Shown here: positions 12,182-23,490 of the stretch, piece after piece
Position numbering within the stretch: the first letter of the stretch is position 1
How the letters are laid out: each line of letters opens with the position of its first letter
NCBI GenBank assembly: GCA_000349905.1
Contig: KB722739.1
Coordinates: forward strand, 1,098,753 to 1,127,401
From: Volvariella volvacea V23
Lineage: Eukaryota > Basidiomycota > Agaricomycetes > Agaricales > Pluteaceae
Length of the DNA: 28,649 nucleotides
Direction of reading: 5' to 3'
Program-made: the position numbers and the translations under genes
Notes under the pieces: generated by a model
What the model was told of the DNA's origin: nothing
Seen by the model: only the letters and a program-made list of their open reading frames with translations
The model's database searches: none

Positions 12182-12231
12182 CTGAAAGGTTCGTTTGTTG
12201 CTACAGAAACAAATGAAACGGATTGACTTAC
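12182..12231 (-). other. Likely leader (5' UTR) intron of the giant gene
   Basis: On the minus strand the segment starts GTAAGT and ends CTTTCAG, is 50 nt long, and lies 58 nt upstream of the start codon at 12124. The size matches the coding introns of the window. No ATG-initiated frame joins the giant protein through it, so I read it as untranslated. Confidence 0.5.
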
Positions 12232-12296
12232 GAATTGTGCGAATGAAATTACTCTAGGATGACGAGTTCTCCGACGTGGAAAAAGGAGTGTATGAC

Positions 12297-12355
12297 CTGA
12301 AAAGACGCGCATATAAGCGCATGTACGTGACGCGGATGGCAACTGGAAGACTTAC
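12297..12355 (-). other. Likely second leader intron of the giant gene
   Basis: A 59-nt minus-strand segment with donor GTAAGT and acceptor CTTTTCAG lies directly upstream of the first leader intron, leaving a 65-nt untranslated exon between them. A third possible splice (donor GTAAGT at 12542-12547, acceptor ACACAG at 12416-12420) lies further up but is less certain. Confidence 0.45.
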
Positions 12356-14370
12356 TTCCACGAGCGGGAGACAGCAATTACGGAATGCGAAAACCTTCAA
12401 GGGATGAATTGCTGCCTGTGTAGATAAGGATAAGAGGAGCCCCATGAAGTAAGTCGTTAGCCTTGTCCTTATAAGCACGAAATAAAGGAGCATTCAAGGA
12501 ACAAATGGAGGTGTAACGCCAAAGCAAGCTGCAAGGAAGCCACTTACGTATAACTGTATATGTATATAAGTTATATCTGAATATATGCGCGAGTTTGATG
12601 GAGGAAACACAGGAGCAGCCTCGCGAGAGATAATGGCAGCGACGTTGGCCCCTCTCTCGAGTATATCAGGCGAAACAAAGCAAAGTATTGATGAGGCCCA
12701 GGCGAAAGGCTAGGAGATGACGTCGGAGTTGAAGGGACTAAAGGTCGCGATAGTTGTGAACCTTGAAATGACGTTGGGTATGAAGGCGGATATAGTTAGA
12801 CCTAGGACGACTATGTTCCTTTTTGTCCAGACTCCTTTTTCGTCCTGCCCAAACTGTCGAGGATAATTGCGACTTGGAGGTTGTCGAGAGGTGAAGCGGT
12901 GGGCCGTGGCAACGAATGGACGGGATGCGTGGAAAAAGAGTCTATAAAATGGGGCGAGCGGGGAGGGAGAGACCGAGACGGAGAACGGGCGAACGGGGGA
13001 AATGGCTGTTGGATGAGGCCGTGCGGGGTATTCCGGTTTGAAGTGGATGAAGCTGTCAAGAGCGCGTGAGGCTTGTTGACAGAGCGTTCGGGCGTGCGCA
13101 AAGACCGGACGATGTGGACGATGGAGAGGTAGGACTGAGCACGCCCAGAAAATAATCAACACACCTTGAGATCCCAATCCGCACTCCAAGACCCAACAGA
13201 CGCCGCAACAGACCCTTTTTTCGAGAGCAAGAGGATAGACGACAAAGTTGAAGAGATGATGCGGCGAGACGAGCGCCAGCGAGGACACAAAAAGCCCCTT
13301 CCCAAAACAAGGAACAGGCAACCAGGAGGAGATTCGACAATTCGATATGATTCGAGGAACCGTCCAATTTCAGATTCAGGACGAGCGCTAGGTCGCAAAA
13401 AGTCGCGGAAAAAACGCAACCAGGTCCAATTACATAGGCTTATTCGCTTTCATTCCCTCCAGGCTGGAGGACCCTGCAGTTTCACCAACGCGCACAAAAA
13501 ACAGCGTCCCGTGGGTCGTCGGATACCGTTCCTGGCAAATGTGTGCGTGTGGCTGAGGGTGCAGCCGTACGCGTGCAGAGGGTCCAAAGTCCAAAGTCAA
13601 GTCCTGGCCTGACCTGGGTCTTCCCTTCAAGTCCGTGTCCGTGCGTCCACAACTCACACTTTCCCACGTATGTTTTTGCTCCATATGTCCAAGCCGTGAT
13701 GATCAATCAATTGTCCCAGATTCCGATCAATTCTGATAGATTTTTTTTGCCCACGAGGCTCGCAGTCACGCGCCACAATGCCCCGACGCTCCGAGGGACG
13801 GCGATCCGCACGCTCGGCCTGTGTGTGCTCCCGCTTCTCATTATCGAATGAGCACTCTTGTAGCCTCGATTTGATACCACCCACGCGCGTATCAAAATCC
13901 ATCGCGAGCCACGCTTTCTGCGAATGCGACAGTAGAACACCCGCTGTCGCCACCGCAAGCCAAACGCCACCTGTCCATCGCACATCCTTGTCACAACCAA
14001 GTTCTCAACCCCCTTGGAGCTCTATTCATAGTCCCCTGGTCGTCATGACTAGCCAACGTACAATGCTGAAATGCCTTGAACGTCAGTTACTCTAAGGCAC
14101 GCTGCCCCACACGATCGACGCTGGCGACCCGGCATTGTGCATTACCTGGTCCTTGGGTTGCGACGCCACAGGAAGGCTTGTCCTCGCTGGACACGACAAC
14201 TCCGAAGCCCTCGCATGTTGGCGTGCTAGTACGCGGAATCGGACCGCGTTTACTCACAATGTCCGCGAATACGACACTACACGCGTTCAATACGAAACTC
14301 AACCTCAAGTCCTTATTGTGAATACTTCATATCATACAACAATTTTACAACGAACACGATCCCAATTTGA
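12356..14370. other. Gene-poor gap between the giant gene and the GST gene
   Basis: I see no supportable gene. Minus-strand frames at 12710-13321 include a hydrophobic tail (KRNIVVLGLTISAFIPNVIS) but contain no ATG. The plus strand has a good TATA-like site (12943-12950) followed only by short frames, one of which (about 13200-13420) is Lys/Arg-rich. The leftmost part should carry the promoter and leader of the giant gene, and the rightmost part the 3' end of the GST gene. Confidence 0.4.
12943..12950 (+). promoter_or_regulatory. TATA-box-like sequence without an assigned gene
   Basis: TATAAAAT in a GC-rich setting. It points rightwards, where no confident coding frame follows. It could serve an unrecognised small spliced gene or a non-coding transcript, or be chance. 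Confidence 0.25.
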
Positions 14371-15359
14371 TCAAGGCATGACGCGTCCAGCTCTAATAGC
14401 CTTCGCAGCCTCGCTCTGCGCCTCGTCCTTCAAATACCTTGCATAAATTGGCGCATAATACTTGCGTTCCTACATCCCACCCACACATCAGCACCCTATT
14501 CCAAGCTCAAAAAGCAAAAAAGCAAAACACTCACACTAGTAGTATTAACCACACTCGGCCTCCCCTCCACCCTCTCCGCATACCTCACCCACCCCTCCCC
14601 GACATCCTCCCTCCTATACCCCCTATTCTCCCTCAAAATATAATCCCTCACGATCCACGGCGCCAGCACCACATCCACCAGCCCAAACTCCTCCCCGGCC
14701 CAATACGGCCCCTGCACGCTCTCCACAAACTTACCCAACCCCGCCTTGAGATCCTCCCGCGCCGCCTGCTGCGCGTCGGGCGTCTGGGCTTGGAGGAGGC
14801 GTTGCCACGGCGGGATGATGGATTTGGCGATGTGGTCGATCCCGATCAGGGCTTTGGCGCGGGCGATGGAGGAGGAGGGGGTGGAGGATGCGGGAGGGAG
14901 GAGATGCGGGGTGTGCGAGGGGTAGAGGTCTTCGAGGAATTGACAGAGGATGGTGGATTCGTAGAGGGCGGTGCCTTGGTATTCGATTGCGGGGACTAGG
15001 CCCTTGGGGTTGATAGCTAACGGGGGAGACTGGCATGTTAAGCTTTTTTGGGGGGATGGGGTGTAGAAGAGCTGGAGCGCTGACCGAGAAAGTGCGGCTC
15101 CTTTTTGTACGGGTTGACCTCCTTGTACTGATACGGAATGCCCTTTTCTTCAAGTGTAATCCAAACGCGTTGGACGAACGGGCAGAACTGTCGCGCATCG
15201 CATCGATCAGCATTGTGCTCAGATGCCGGCTCAGACAAAGTACCAGCCACTCACCCAGCCAGCGTACAAGATCAACTCCTGCGGCTCCTGATGCTGAGCC
15301 ACAATCTTGGCCGCGTTCCCCGTCGCGGTGGGATACACTGCTTCTGCGTCCGAGCTCAT
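14371..15359 (-). CDS. Glutathione S-transferase, omega-like (catalytic Cys)
   Basis: Four exons (15359-15255, 15187-15085, 15016-14535, 14469-14371) joined by introns of 67, 68 and 65 nt give a complete 262-residue protein, the usual length for fungal omega-type GSTs. The thioredoxin-fold domain carries the motif CPFVQRVW with the likely catalytic Cys37, directly after the first splice. It is followed by the cis-Pro region GLVPAIEYQG and the Glu-Ser pair that binds the glutathione gamma-glutamyl group (LYESTILCQFLEDLYP). The C-terminal helical domain follows, including WAGEEFGLVDVVLAPWIVRD and a last exon ending in VMP and TGA. Omega-class enzymes act in the cytosol as thiol transferases, deglutathionylases or dehydroascorbate-type reductases; the exact substrate cannot be told. 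Donors GTGAGT, GTCAGC and GTGAGT and acceptors ACAG, TTAG and GTAG all agree in phase. The alternative class would be a fungal Ure2p- or GTT-type enzyme, but the CPF motif argues against it. Confidence 0.92.
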
Positions 15360-16222
15360 TGTTAATCTTTGCTTGACGTTATGTGTTAGTAGTGACAGGT
15401 AGCGGATAGGATAATTGAGAAGAAGACGAGAGAAGAGATACTGGACTCTCCCACCCGCTGTTAGACCTCCTGCTTATAAGCGTGTCTCTGGGAGCACTGC
15501 TGAGTAAGTGGGTGCCTATACAGACGGGATACAGATAGCGCCATGATGATCTCATCTTCGACTTGATAATCAGACCCACCTATCGCCTATGTAGGTGCCT
15601 CAGAATGCAAGGGCTGTAGATCCGGGGTTGGAGATACCGGTACAGTACACGCTGCTCAATGAATCTGAAGTCTTGCAAAGTCAATGCAAGTCCGAGTTTT
15701 CGTTTCTGTGGGACTTGCCCAATGTTGTCCGATGAAATGCACGGCTAGTGCTGGCCAAGTACATTGTAAGCCCACCCGGCTTGTGTGCCAGGGGTGATCA
15801 CGACAATCAGCAAGGTAGATCATGACGTCACTCTAGAGTTTATAAGCACCCCCAAGAATCGGGACCATTCGTCGTACTCGAATGCAATTATATTCAGATT
15901 TAGCTCTAAAGATACAGCCAGTACAAAAAAAAGAACGTCAGAAAAGCGATAAAAAGAGGAAATCGTCAGAGAGAACAAGGCGTGTGCACCAGTTGCATCA
16001 ACATGAGCCATACACAAGAAAAGTCATGACAAAGCCTCCCTCAGATGCACCCCAAATGCACCCCCCAGGAACGGAAGGTCGGAATGAAAGCGGGGTTAAG
16101 CTGCAAGGTGGAGGGGGGAGACGGATTGGACTACGTAAAAGAAGAGTCTTCTGGGAGGGTGCGCTCGTGGAGCGTGGACGGGTAACCAAGCGATCATTCC
16201 TGGAGCGGGTTGTTCAACCCCT
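15360..16222. other. Intergenic: GST promoter side and SMC1 3' flank
   Basis: No gene seen. A TATA-like sequence for the GST gene lies near 15474-15479 on the minus strand, about 115 nt before the start codon. Short frames near 15820-16280 show no family likeness and overlap the expected 3' untranslated region of SMC1. Confidence 0.45.
15474..15479 (-). promoter_or_regulatory. TATA-box-like site upstream of the GST gene
   Basis: TATAAG on the minus strand within the palindrome GCTTATAAGC, 115 nt upstream of the GST start codon. The spacing fits a leader of roughly 80 nt. Confidence 0.35.
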
Positions 16223-19200
16223 TTATTCGTCATATTGCGAGAGCTGTAGTAGCACTCGTGTATTAGTAACAGTTCGCTAAAGAGAGCAGGCAGAACATAG
16301 AGAGTAAACTGACGACTTACATCCAGAGTCAAAGTCTTCGAGCTGTTGAAATCTTGATCTCTGAATATTCCGACCAACGAATCTCCTTTCTCATACAAAG
16401 AACCCTTCAACGAAATGACAATAAACTGGAAAGAATCCGACGCGTGAGTCTTGATATAGTTTGCTATTTTGGCCACATTCGTGTTGTCTAGTGCGGCGTC
16501 TACTTCGTCCAGTACGAAGAACGGTGCGGGTTGGTAACTAGTTATAAAGGCAGCAATTTAGAGACATTATAGTTAGGTGTTAAGAGCCATACGTACCTAT
16601 GGATAGCAAATAGCAGAGCCAAAGCAGCAACCGTCTTTTCACCTCCAGACAGCTGCTCCATATCTCTGAACCGCTTCATAGGGGGCATAGCATGGTACTT
16701 GATACCTGCATTATAAGGTTCCTAATCAAAGCGGGTGGTTAAATGCAGCTAATAAATGCGCATATAGCCAATATAGAGGGCTCCTATGGCCCGCTGATGC
16801 GGCAAATGCCAAGAAGGGAATACCAGGCTTACCTCGCTATCTTCCACACTGAGATACGCCACACCTCCCATAGGTGCTGCCTTTCCCTTCGTGAGGTCCT
16901 TATAAACCTTGTCGATCTGGTCGGCGATGTGGTCATAGGCTTTGTTGAACAAGTCACATCTAGTGATAAATGCGAATCAACCATCACAAACTTAGGGTAG
17001 AGTAGGTATGACGCACCTCCTCTTCTTTACATCATTAAAGTGATCGCGAGCTTGTTTTGAATCTTTACGAGCTTGGTCGGCTTCTCGTTCCGTATCCGCC
17101 AACTTGGCCTCCACATCGTCCAGCCTAGGAGAAAACAATAAGCATCAGCACTTCGTCCATCCCTTACCCAATCACTCCCACCTTTCCATAGCCTTCATAT
17201 TAGGTGCCATCCTCTCAATCTCCCCATTCAACTTCATAATCCCATTATCAAACTCGGCAAGCGCGTCAGGCGACCCGTCAGCCTTCTCATCTTCCTCTAG
17301 TTGGTCAAAGTCGACTTCAATGGCGTAATCAGGAACTTCTTTTGGTCTTTGTGTTCCGTTCTCGTCGTCTTCGTCAACGAGCATCGCGTCTTCGTCATCA
17401 CGGAAGTTCTTTGGAAGGAGGAGTTAATACGCGACTGTTAGACATAGCAAATGTAGACGAACCTCTTCAAGGGGAACGTTTCTGAGGTTACCCTTCAGAA
17501 GGGGCAACTTGATCTCTTCAAGTCGACACTTGCGATATATCGACGCCCTCTCCAATGCAGCATTCTTATTTTCATCATTCTAAAAACCATCTCTATCAGC
17601 CCACCATCCACAGGCACGATGAAGTAACCACCACAACTCACGCAAATCGAAATCTCCTTCGAGACTTGATCAACCGCCTTTGAAGCCTTCATCAAACTCT
17701 TCTTCGCATCATCCACTTTCTTCGTCTTTTCCTCCAATCTCTTCTGTACATCGCCCAATTCCTCCTTCATCCCTTGCACCTCCTGCTCGGCTGTCTCAAT
17801 CTCATCTTTGATCCTTTCCTTGTCGTTTTCGAGAGTAGAGATGTTAGCTTCTTCATTGGCTATTATAGTCTCCAGCTGTGCGAGACGTTGCTGAGCCGAT
17901 GTTAGGCCTTCACTTTCGAATTCAGACCTAAAGAAGAAAAGGGATGAATAAAACGCCGCAAAGCAGATGGATCCAAGAGAGTAGTACGCACTGATGTGTC
18001 AGTCTAGCAATCTGGTTATCGAACCTCAACCTCGCTTCGCTCTCCTCTTGAGCAACCTTTAATTGTCTCTCTTCATACTCTCTGATATTCGCAACTCCAA
18101 TTCTTTCGCAGAATGCAGCAAATATCTCGTCTTCTTCCGCATTGATAGTTGTTGCTAGTCCCTGAATCCGATTCTCGAGAGCAGAATAATCTCGTTGTAC
18201 CTGAGGCAGTGTGAGTGGAAGTTAAGCAGATTGGGAACAGGAACTCATACCCTTCGGAGTTCGGGTTCATTCCTCTTGTACTCCCTATCCAGATGCGTAA
18301 TTTCATCCCTTATTCCCGTCTGTCTAGACTTGATCGCATTCTGAACAATGATAAATCAGCCCATCTGCTTGCACCACCTGACAAAAGGAAGAAGCACGTA
18401 CCAACTCGTCGCGAGCAACCCCAATAGCAGCTTCCAACCTCGAAATTTCACTAATGATATGCTCATCGGCGTTGGGCTTGGGCTTCTGCTTATTCAATTC
18501 CCGGAGTTGGGACATCAAGTTATCTCTGACGCGAATCAAGCCTATCGGTACATGAAACATCAGCTTTTCTGGCGTGCAAGGGTTTAAACTCGGTTTATCG
18601 AACCTTGGACATCCTTCTCGTCCCATTTCTTTGCGTTCTGGGTACTCCTTCCTCCAGTAATCAACCCACTCTTATGTATAATGGTTCCATCAAGCGTAAC
18701 AGCTAATGAAAATGTCATCAATTACTCGCTCTATTAGAACCTCAACCACCTACCTTTGACCTCCTGACCCTTCTCGTAGCAAACATACCTCGCCACCTCC
18801 ATAGAGTCGCAAACCAACGCATTACCGCACGCGTGTTGGATAGCCCTTTCTACCGCAGGTTCGCATTGTATGACGTCAACCGCCAACCGGGCCCCTTTAG
18901 CAAATGAACGGAATTTATCGTTCACGGGTTTGACTTGGATTGTATCAAGGGGTATGAACGTTGCTTGTCCCGCTCTTTGGTTGCGCATATACTAAGCCCA
19001 CAGACACACATGAGCACAAACCCGTTCAGACACAACACCCATCCTAATCACTCACCTCGATACAATCTATAGCGGTCTTCTCCTCATCAACCACAACGGC
19101 GTCGATATTCCTCCCTAGCACAACCGAAACGGCAGTTTCGTACTTCCGCTGCGAAGGCTTACACAAGTCCACAACTCTCCCTCTTACTCCAGGGAAAATT

Positions 19201-21315
19201 CTCTGCAAACTTGCTAGGGTTTCTTTTAGCTTGGCTTCGCGTTCGGATTCGTTTTTGTCCACGCCGGCCTGTAGGAGTTGCTGGTATACGTTGGTTAGTT
19301 TTTCTTCAGCCTCAGCTTGGAGGTTGCTATGGGAGTATGGGGGTCAGGATGATTTCGGGGAGGCGATGGAGAATAACGTACGAGATACGTGTACGCTCAG
19401 CCTGTTGAGCATCAAGTTCTTGCTTAGCTTTCGCCAAATCCCTTTGCAAACCCGCCAACCTCTCCTCGAGCTAAAAAAAGGAAAAAACGCCAACCAAACG
19501 CGCATATACTCAGCACGCAGCACCAAAAACCACGTAAATACGCTCACCTCAGCCCGTTTCTCTTTCACAGTTTCTAGTTCCTGCGTTCTGGTAGACTTCC
19601 TCTCCTCCATTCCTTGTTGACGCTCTTTCAACTGCGTCAGCGAACGACTTGCAGTTTTCTCCTCTCGTGTCAAAGCTTCGAGTGATTGCCGTTCATCCAC
19701 TGCTAGAACGCTGGCTTGGGCTTTCCTATGTTCCCCAGATATGAGCGAAATGCACAAATAGGAGGAAGGAATGGGGGCGCATACAGCTGACGATATTCTT
19801 CAAGACTTTCTTCACTAAGAGCCACGTTCAATTGCGAAATTCGCCTCTGGGCCTCTTGAAACATCAACATTAATATCTAACATATACCCCAAAGCTGAGT
19901 CAGGACACCGCACCTTGAGCTTCTTGAGCTTGCCTCTTCACAGTATCCAATTCGCTTTGCAAAGCCTTCACTTTGTTCTCTAATACAGCCGCAGTTCTCG
20001 AAACGTCATCCTTAGCTTTTGTCGCGTTATTCAACTTTCGCGTCGCGTGTGTGATTTGAGCCTCAATGGCGACCAGATCTGGGCGCTACAGAAAAGGAGA
20101 ACACTTGATCAAGATACTGAATTAACGAGGGCACGAACGAAAAGCGTACTTTAGCATCCAAAGCCTTTTCTGCCTTTTTGATATTGCGCTCCTTCTGCAT
20201 AACAACAGTCTTTTCCTTAGCTTGTTCGGCTCGGGCGGCCTCAAGGGCTTGCTCGCGGTTACGCTGCTCCTCCCGATACCCGACGAGCGCTCTGTTCTGC
20301 TCTTTAATCTTGTTGATGTTGGCCTCTATTGACTCTTCGATATGGTACAACTTGAACAAAATCCGCTTGAGAATGAGTCGATCCTATACACAAATTCCAC
20401 GCATGAGTTGGCTGACAGGAAGGAAGCAAATTATGAACACACTCTTTCTTCACATAGAGACTCAAACTTCTCTGCTTCACCCTTCTGCTCCTTGTACTGC
20501 TTAATCTCTCCCGCAATCCCCCTTCTTTTGGTGAAATTGAATGTAGCATTCTCAGTCGCTCTTTCTTGTGCGTCTTTCGCTTTCTCGTACTCGCTAGCCA
20601 ACTCTAGTGATCCACTGATTTGTTCAATCAGCCGGGTAAGCTCCTTTGGGGACTGTGATGCGACAGCTTCTACATCTCCTTGGAAAACAAGGAAGTTCTT
20701 GGCCTTGACAAGAATGTTGTGCGATATCAGCGCGGCGTTGTAGGCGGAATACGTCACGACTTTGTCGTTCAACTTGTATTCAGAAGCGCCCGTCGTAGAT
20801 ATTCTGATAGAAAAAGCAAATAAGTACCAAAAAACCGAAATCAGAGGGTGTGCCACACACGTTCGTTGAAACTTCCACTCCTTCTGGTTCTCATCCAGAT
20901 AAACAGCCATAACCCAAGCTCTCTTCGCGGTCCCTTCTCCCTCCCCTTCTCCATCTTCATCGTCACCCCGTCGTTCTTGTGTATCTTGGGTAGCCTCCGA
21001 AGGCAATTCACTCTCCCCCGCAATAGCTCTAGCCAACTTCCTACCACGGTACACCAGATCCCTCAACTGCGAACTACGCAGCTGGGCACTTTTCACGCCC
21101 AAAACAAAGGATATAGCGTCCATCAGGTTGGACTTGCCGGCTCCATTTGGACCGATAATGGAGGTGAAGTTGGTGAACGGTCCGATGATTTGGTGTCCCC
21201 TGCATATTAGAATGGTCGGCCATTGAAGTGATCAGCGGACATGCAAAAGAGAAAAACAGTGGGATGCGCACCGATAGGACTTGAAATCGCACAGCTCGAT
21301 GCGAACGAGAGGCAT
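16223..21315 (-). CDS. SMC1: Cohesin subunit SMC1 (structural maintenance of chromosomes 1)
   Basis: Complete 1253-residue SMC protein in 22 exons, every junction in phase. Exons from the start: 21315-21272, 21199-20861, 20803-20443, 20383-20150, 20085-19914, 19854-19785, 19725-19548, 19470-19382, 19326-19056, 18991-18754, 18702-18604, 18541-18402, 18340-18251, 18200-17992, 17927-17642, 17579-17463, 17408-17182, 17124-17017, 16959-16833, 16721-16597, 16537-16321, 16243-16223. The N-terminal head has [20 protein letters not shown] (Walker A, residues 31-38) and the SMC1-specific run [15 protein letters not shown]. Long coiled coils flank a hinge at roughly 500-690. The C-terminal head has the signature [15 protein letters not shown] (1157 on) and Walker [12 protein letters not shown] (1181 on), ending LSQYDE. 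SMC1 pairs with SMC3 in the nuclear cohesin ring that holds sister chromatids together. Introns are 50-77 nt except intron 19 (111 nt). The start [18 protein letters not shown] is the family's canonical start. An acidic insertion ([11 protein letters not shown]) lies in the N-terminal head. Confidence 0.97.
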
Positions 21316-22354
21316 GGAGACTTGCAAGCTAGACCGTGTTCACGAGGCGATGGAGACGCGTGACATGCGCGACAGGGCTGTGATATCCCGTGACCTTAAT
21401 CGTGACTCATCACGCGCGTCGCGTACGCTGACCCGTTGACGGGTGTGCCTCATTCTTTATCCCCGAGTTTCGAGTGCTCGAGAAGAGGCTACAAAGCGTG
21501 CGTATTCAGTATTTTTTCTTTTTTGTATGTCTTCCCTTCATTGGTTTGTTGACCTGCTCAGCGAGGCATCTCCCTCGAGACCATTTCGATCGGCACTTGT
21601 AGCCCTCATTAGGCTGCTAGTCGCCGTAATGTATGCGCATGCCACACGTTATTTAGTGTGGCACGAGCTGAGGTCATTTAAGTTCAAGCACACTTCTAGT
21701 CGCGACTATGAAAGAACGTGAGTGCTAGGAGAGGCTGGGAGCACACTTACATTCCTCTTTGGGTCTACTAGTCTAGGGTTGGACTCCGAAATTCCACTTC
21801 CGTGCTTGCAAATACAGAATTCGGGGGAGCTCGGCCACGCTTTGGTTAATGAGGCCAAGCCCGCGCTCGTATCCTCGCCTTCGCCCAACACGCCGCACAC
21901 CGCGTGGGCACCGTGGGTGAAGGGCCTAGCTACACTTCCCGAGACTACTCAGGAAGGGTAGCTGCATCCAGTACTCTGGGCTTTAGTGATACTGGACACA
22001 GCCCGACGCGTCCGCCGATGTTGTAGACCCGGGTTTGAAGGGGCCAGTCCATTTGCCTGACTTATCGGAGCAGTCACCGGGTCGTGCATTGCCTTTTCCA
22101 CTAGATCTTAACCCACTTTTCAAGTGAACAATGATGCTCTCGTCACTAGCCCCGAATGCTCAAGGAACGAAAGAGGGTTATGGATTCTAGTGCAGTAGTA
22201 ATACATAGCGTAGTATAAAAATACCTTTAATGCATAATGATAGCTTAGTATCATCGGATGCGAAATTGATACAGTGAAATAGCTAATGATATGGTACTTC
22301 ATCAACTATGTAACATCATAACTCGTCAAAAAACATAACGAAGAGGAACGAAGA
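21316..22354. other. Intergenic: SMC1 promoter side and 3' flank of the Gly-rich gene
   Basis: No gene supported. Plus-strand frames at 21443-21721 and 21722-21961 begin at GTG rather than ATG and show no family likeness. The left end should contain the SMC1 promoter and leader, and the right end (AT-rich, about 22180-22354) the 3' untranslated region of the next gene. Confidence 0.45.
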
Positions 22355-23412
22355 TTATACAAGAGAAGACAATCCCACAATAAGGCCGACTAAACCGAAA
22401 AGACCTAGCGTGGGTAGGGGGTATTGACCGGGCGCGCCGTCTACAAGTGGCACCGCAGTTCCAATAGTCTCATTCAAACAATTCAACAAGGTCATGTCAG
22501 TGTTGTTGGGGAGAGGAGAGTTGGGTGTGCCCTCCGAGCCAAAGACGGCCGAGTTATTGTACCCATCGAGCGTGAGAGCCACCGTACTTGCTCTGTAGTA
22601 CTGGACGACCTGCTCGAATGATGGAATCGCCGTATCGTTCGTGTAAATCGTGGCGTTCGTCGAGCTGTTCGACAAGAAAGAGCTGTTACACTGAAGCTGA
22701 ATGTCCGCGATCAGCTCGGTAACCGTGAAGTTATCGGCAAGGATACGGAATGTGCTGTTGGTCGAGTTGGATATCCAGAACGCGGTTGCAAGTTGGCCGC
22801 CTGGACGATCGCCGTTGCCAGCACCTCCCAACTAGAAACAGAGGATTTCAGTTAAATGAACTCCTGAAACGTAATTTAAGCAAGACGCACCTGGTCATCA
22901 TGGTTATTATGGTGTGCATAATAGACACCACCAGCACCTCCCCAGGCGATTGGCCAGAAGTAGAAAGGCAACCCCCTTCCTGCCACTGTGGAACCTGCTG
23001 CGCCAGGATATCCACTACCATATTGACTGCATAAAAAATTTAGCGTCCATCTAGCCGAACATGCGATCAATAGATCTTACCCAGTACCATAGACCTGTGC
23101 TCTTGTTCCGCCACCAATAGGTCTACCGGCGAATGGTTGTCCAGTGGGGATTGTTGAAACGGAACCGCCGCCGTTACTGTAAGGTGTCGCAGGTCTGGAT
23201 GAACCACCAGACCCTATAGAACCACCACCGCCACGCCCACCACCACCCCCTCCTCCTCTTCCACCTCCACCACCTCCTCCTCTGCCACCTCCACCACCTC
23301 CACCGCCCCCGCCACCACCACCTCGACCACCGCCGCCACCACCTCTTCGGCGTTCAAGTCGTTTGGATCCCTTTTTCGTAGGACTTCGAGTTGAAATAAG
23401 GGGGACGAACAT
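22355..23412 (-). CDS. Gly-rich, Asn-glycosylation-rich probable surface protein, unknown function
   Basis: Three exons (23412-23081, 23026-22891, 22831-22355) with introns of 54 and 59 nt give 314 residues. The N-terminus is basic (RSPTKKGSKRLERRR), then comes a roughly 50-residue Gly run interrupted by Arg (about 24-73), then a Ser/Gly/Thr-rich stretch. The second exon carries an aromatic, hydrophobic segment (RGLPFYFWPIAWGGAGGVYY). The third exon is a compact domain with many N-x-S/T sequons, the motif VVQYYRASTVALTLDGYNNS, and the end block LNETIGTAVPLVDG. The tail LPTLGLFGLVGLIVGLSSLV is hydrophobic, as in a GPI signal or membrane anchor. I recall the same architecture in hypothetical proteins of many mushrooms, with no assigned role. 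The sequons imply that the domain enters the secretory pathway, yet no classical signal peptide is seen at the ATG chosen (23410-23412). Either the start is elsewhere or the internal hydrophobic segment inserts the protein. Confidence 0.8.
23225..23345 (-). repeat. GGN trinucleotide-type low-complexity tract (poly-Gly coding)
   Basis: On the plus strand it reads as runs of CCACCA, CCTCCT and CCGCCG units. It encodes the poly-Gly/Arg tract of the Gly-rich protein, and its length is likely to vary between strains by slippage. Confidence 0.75.
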
Positions 23413-23490
23413 AAGTTGTTCACAGAAATAAAAGCTGAAAAGCTTTATGGGAGTTAGGGAGGAAATGCTACGACAGCTCAGGCAAGGGGC

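Noticed and set aside
12710..13321. Minus-strand frame of 203 codons ending in a hydrophobic segment
   Set aside because: There is no ATG on the minus strand over this stretch. No convincing upstream exon or known family could be found, so it is not called as a gene.
21443..21961. Two consecutive plus-strand frames upstream of SMC1
   Set aside because: Both start at GTG, show no splice pattern and no family likeness; treated as intergenic.
23214..23423. Alternative minus frame through the Gly-rich tract giving Val/Glu/Ala-rich sequence
   Set aside because: It is a shifted reading of the same GGN repeat; the Gly frame continues in phase into two further exons.
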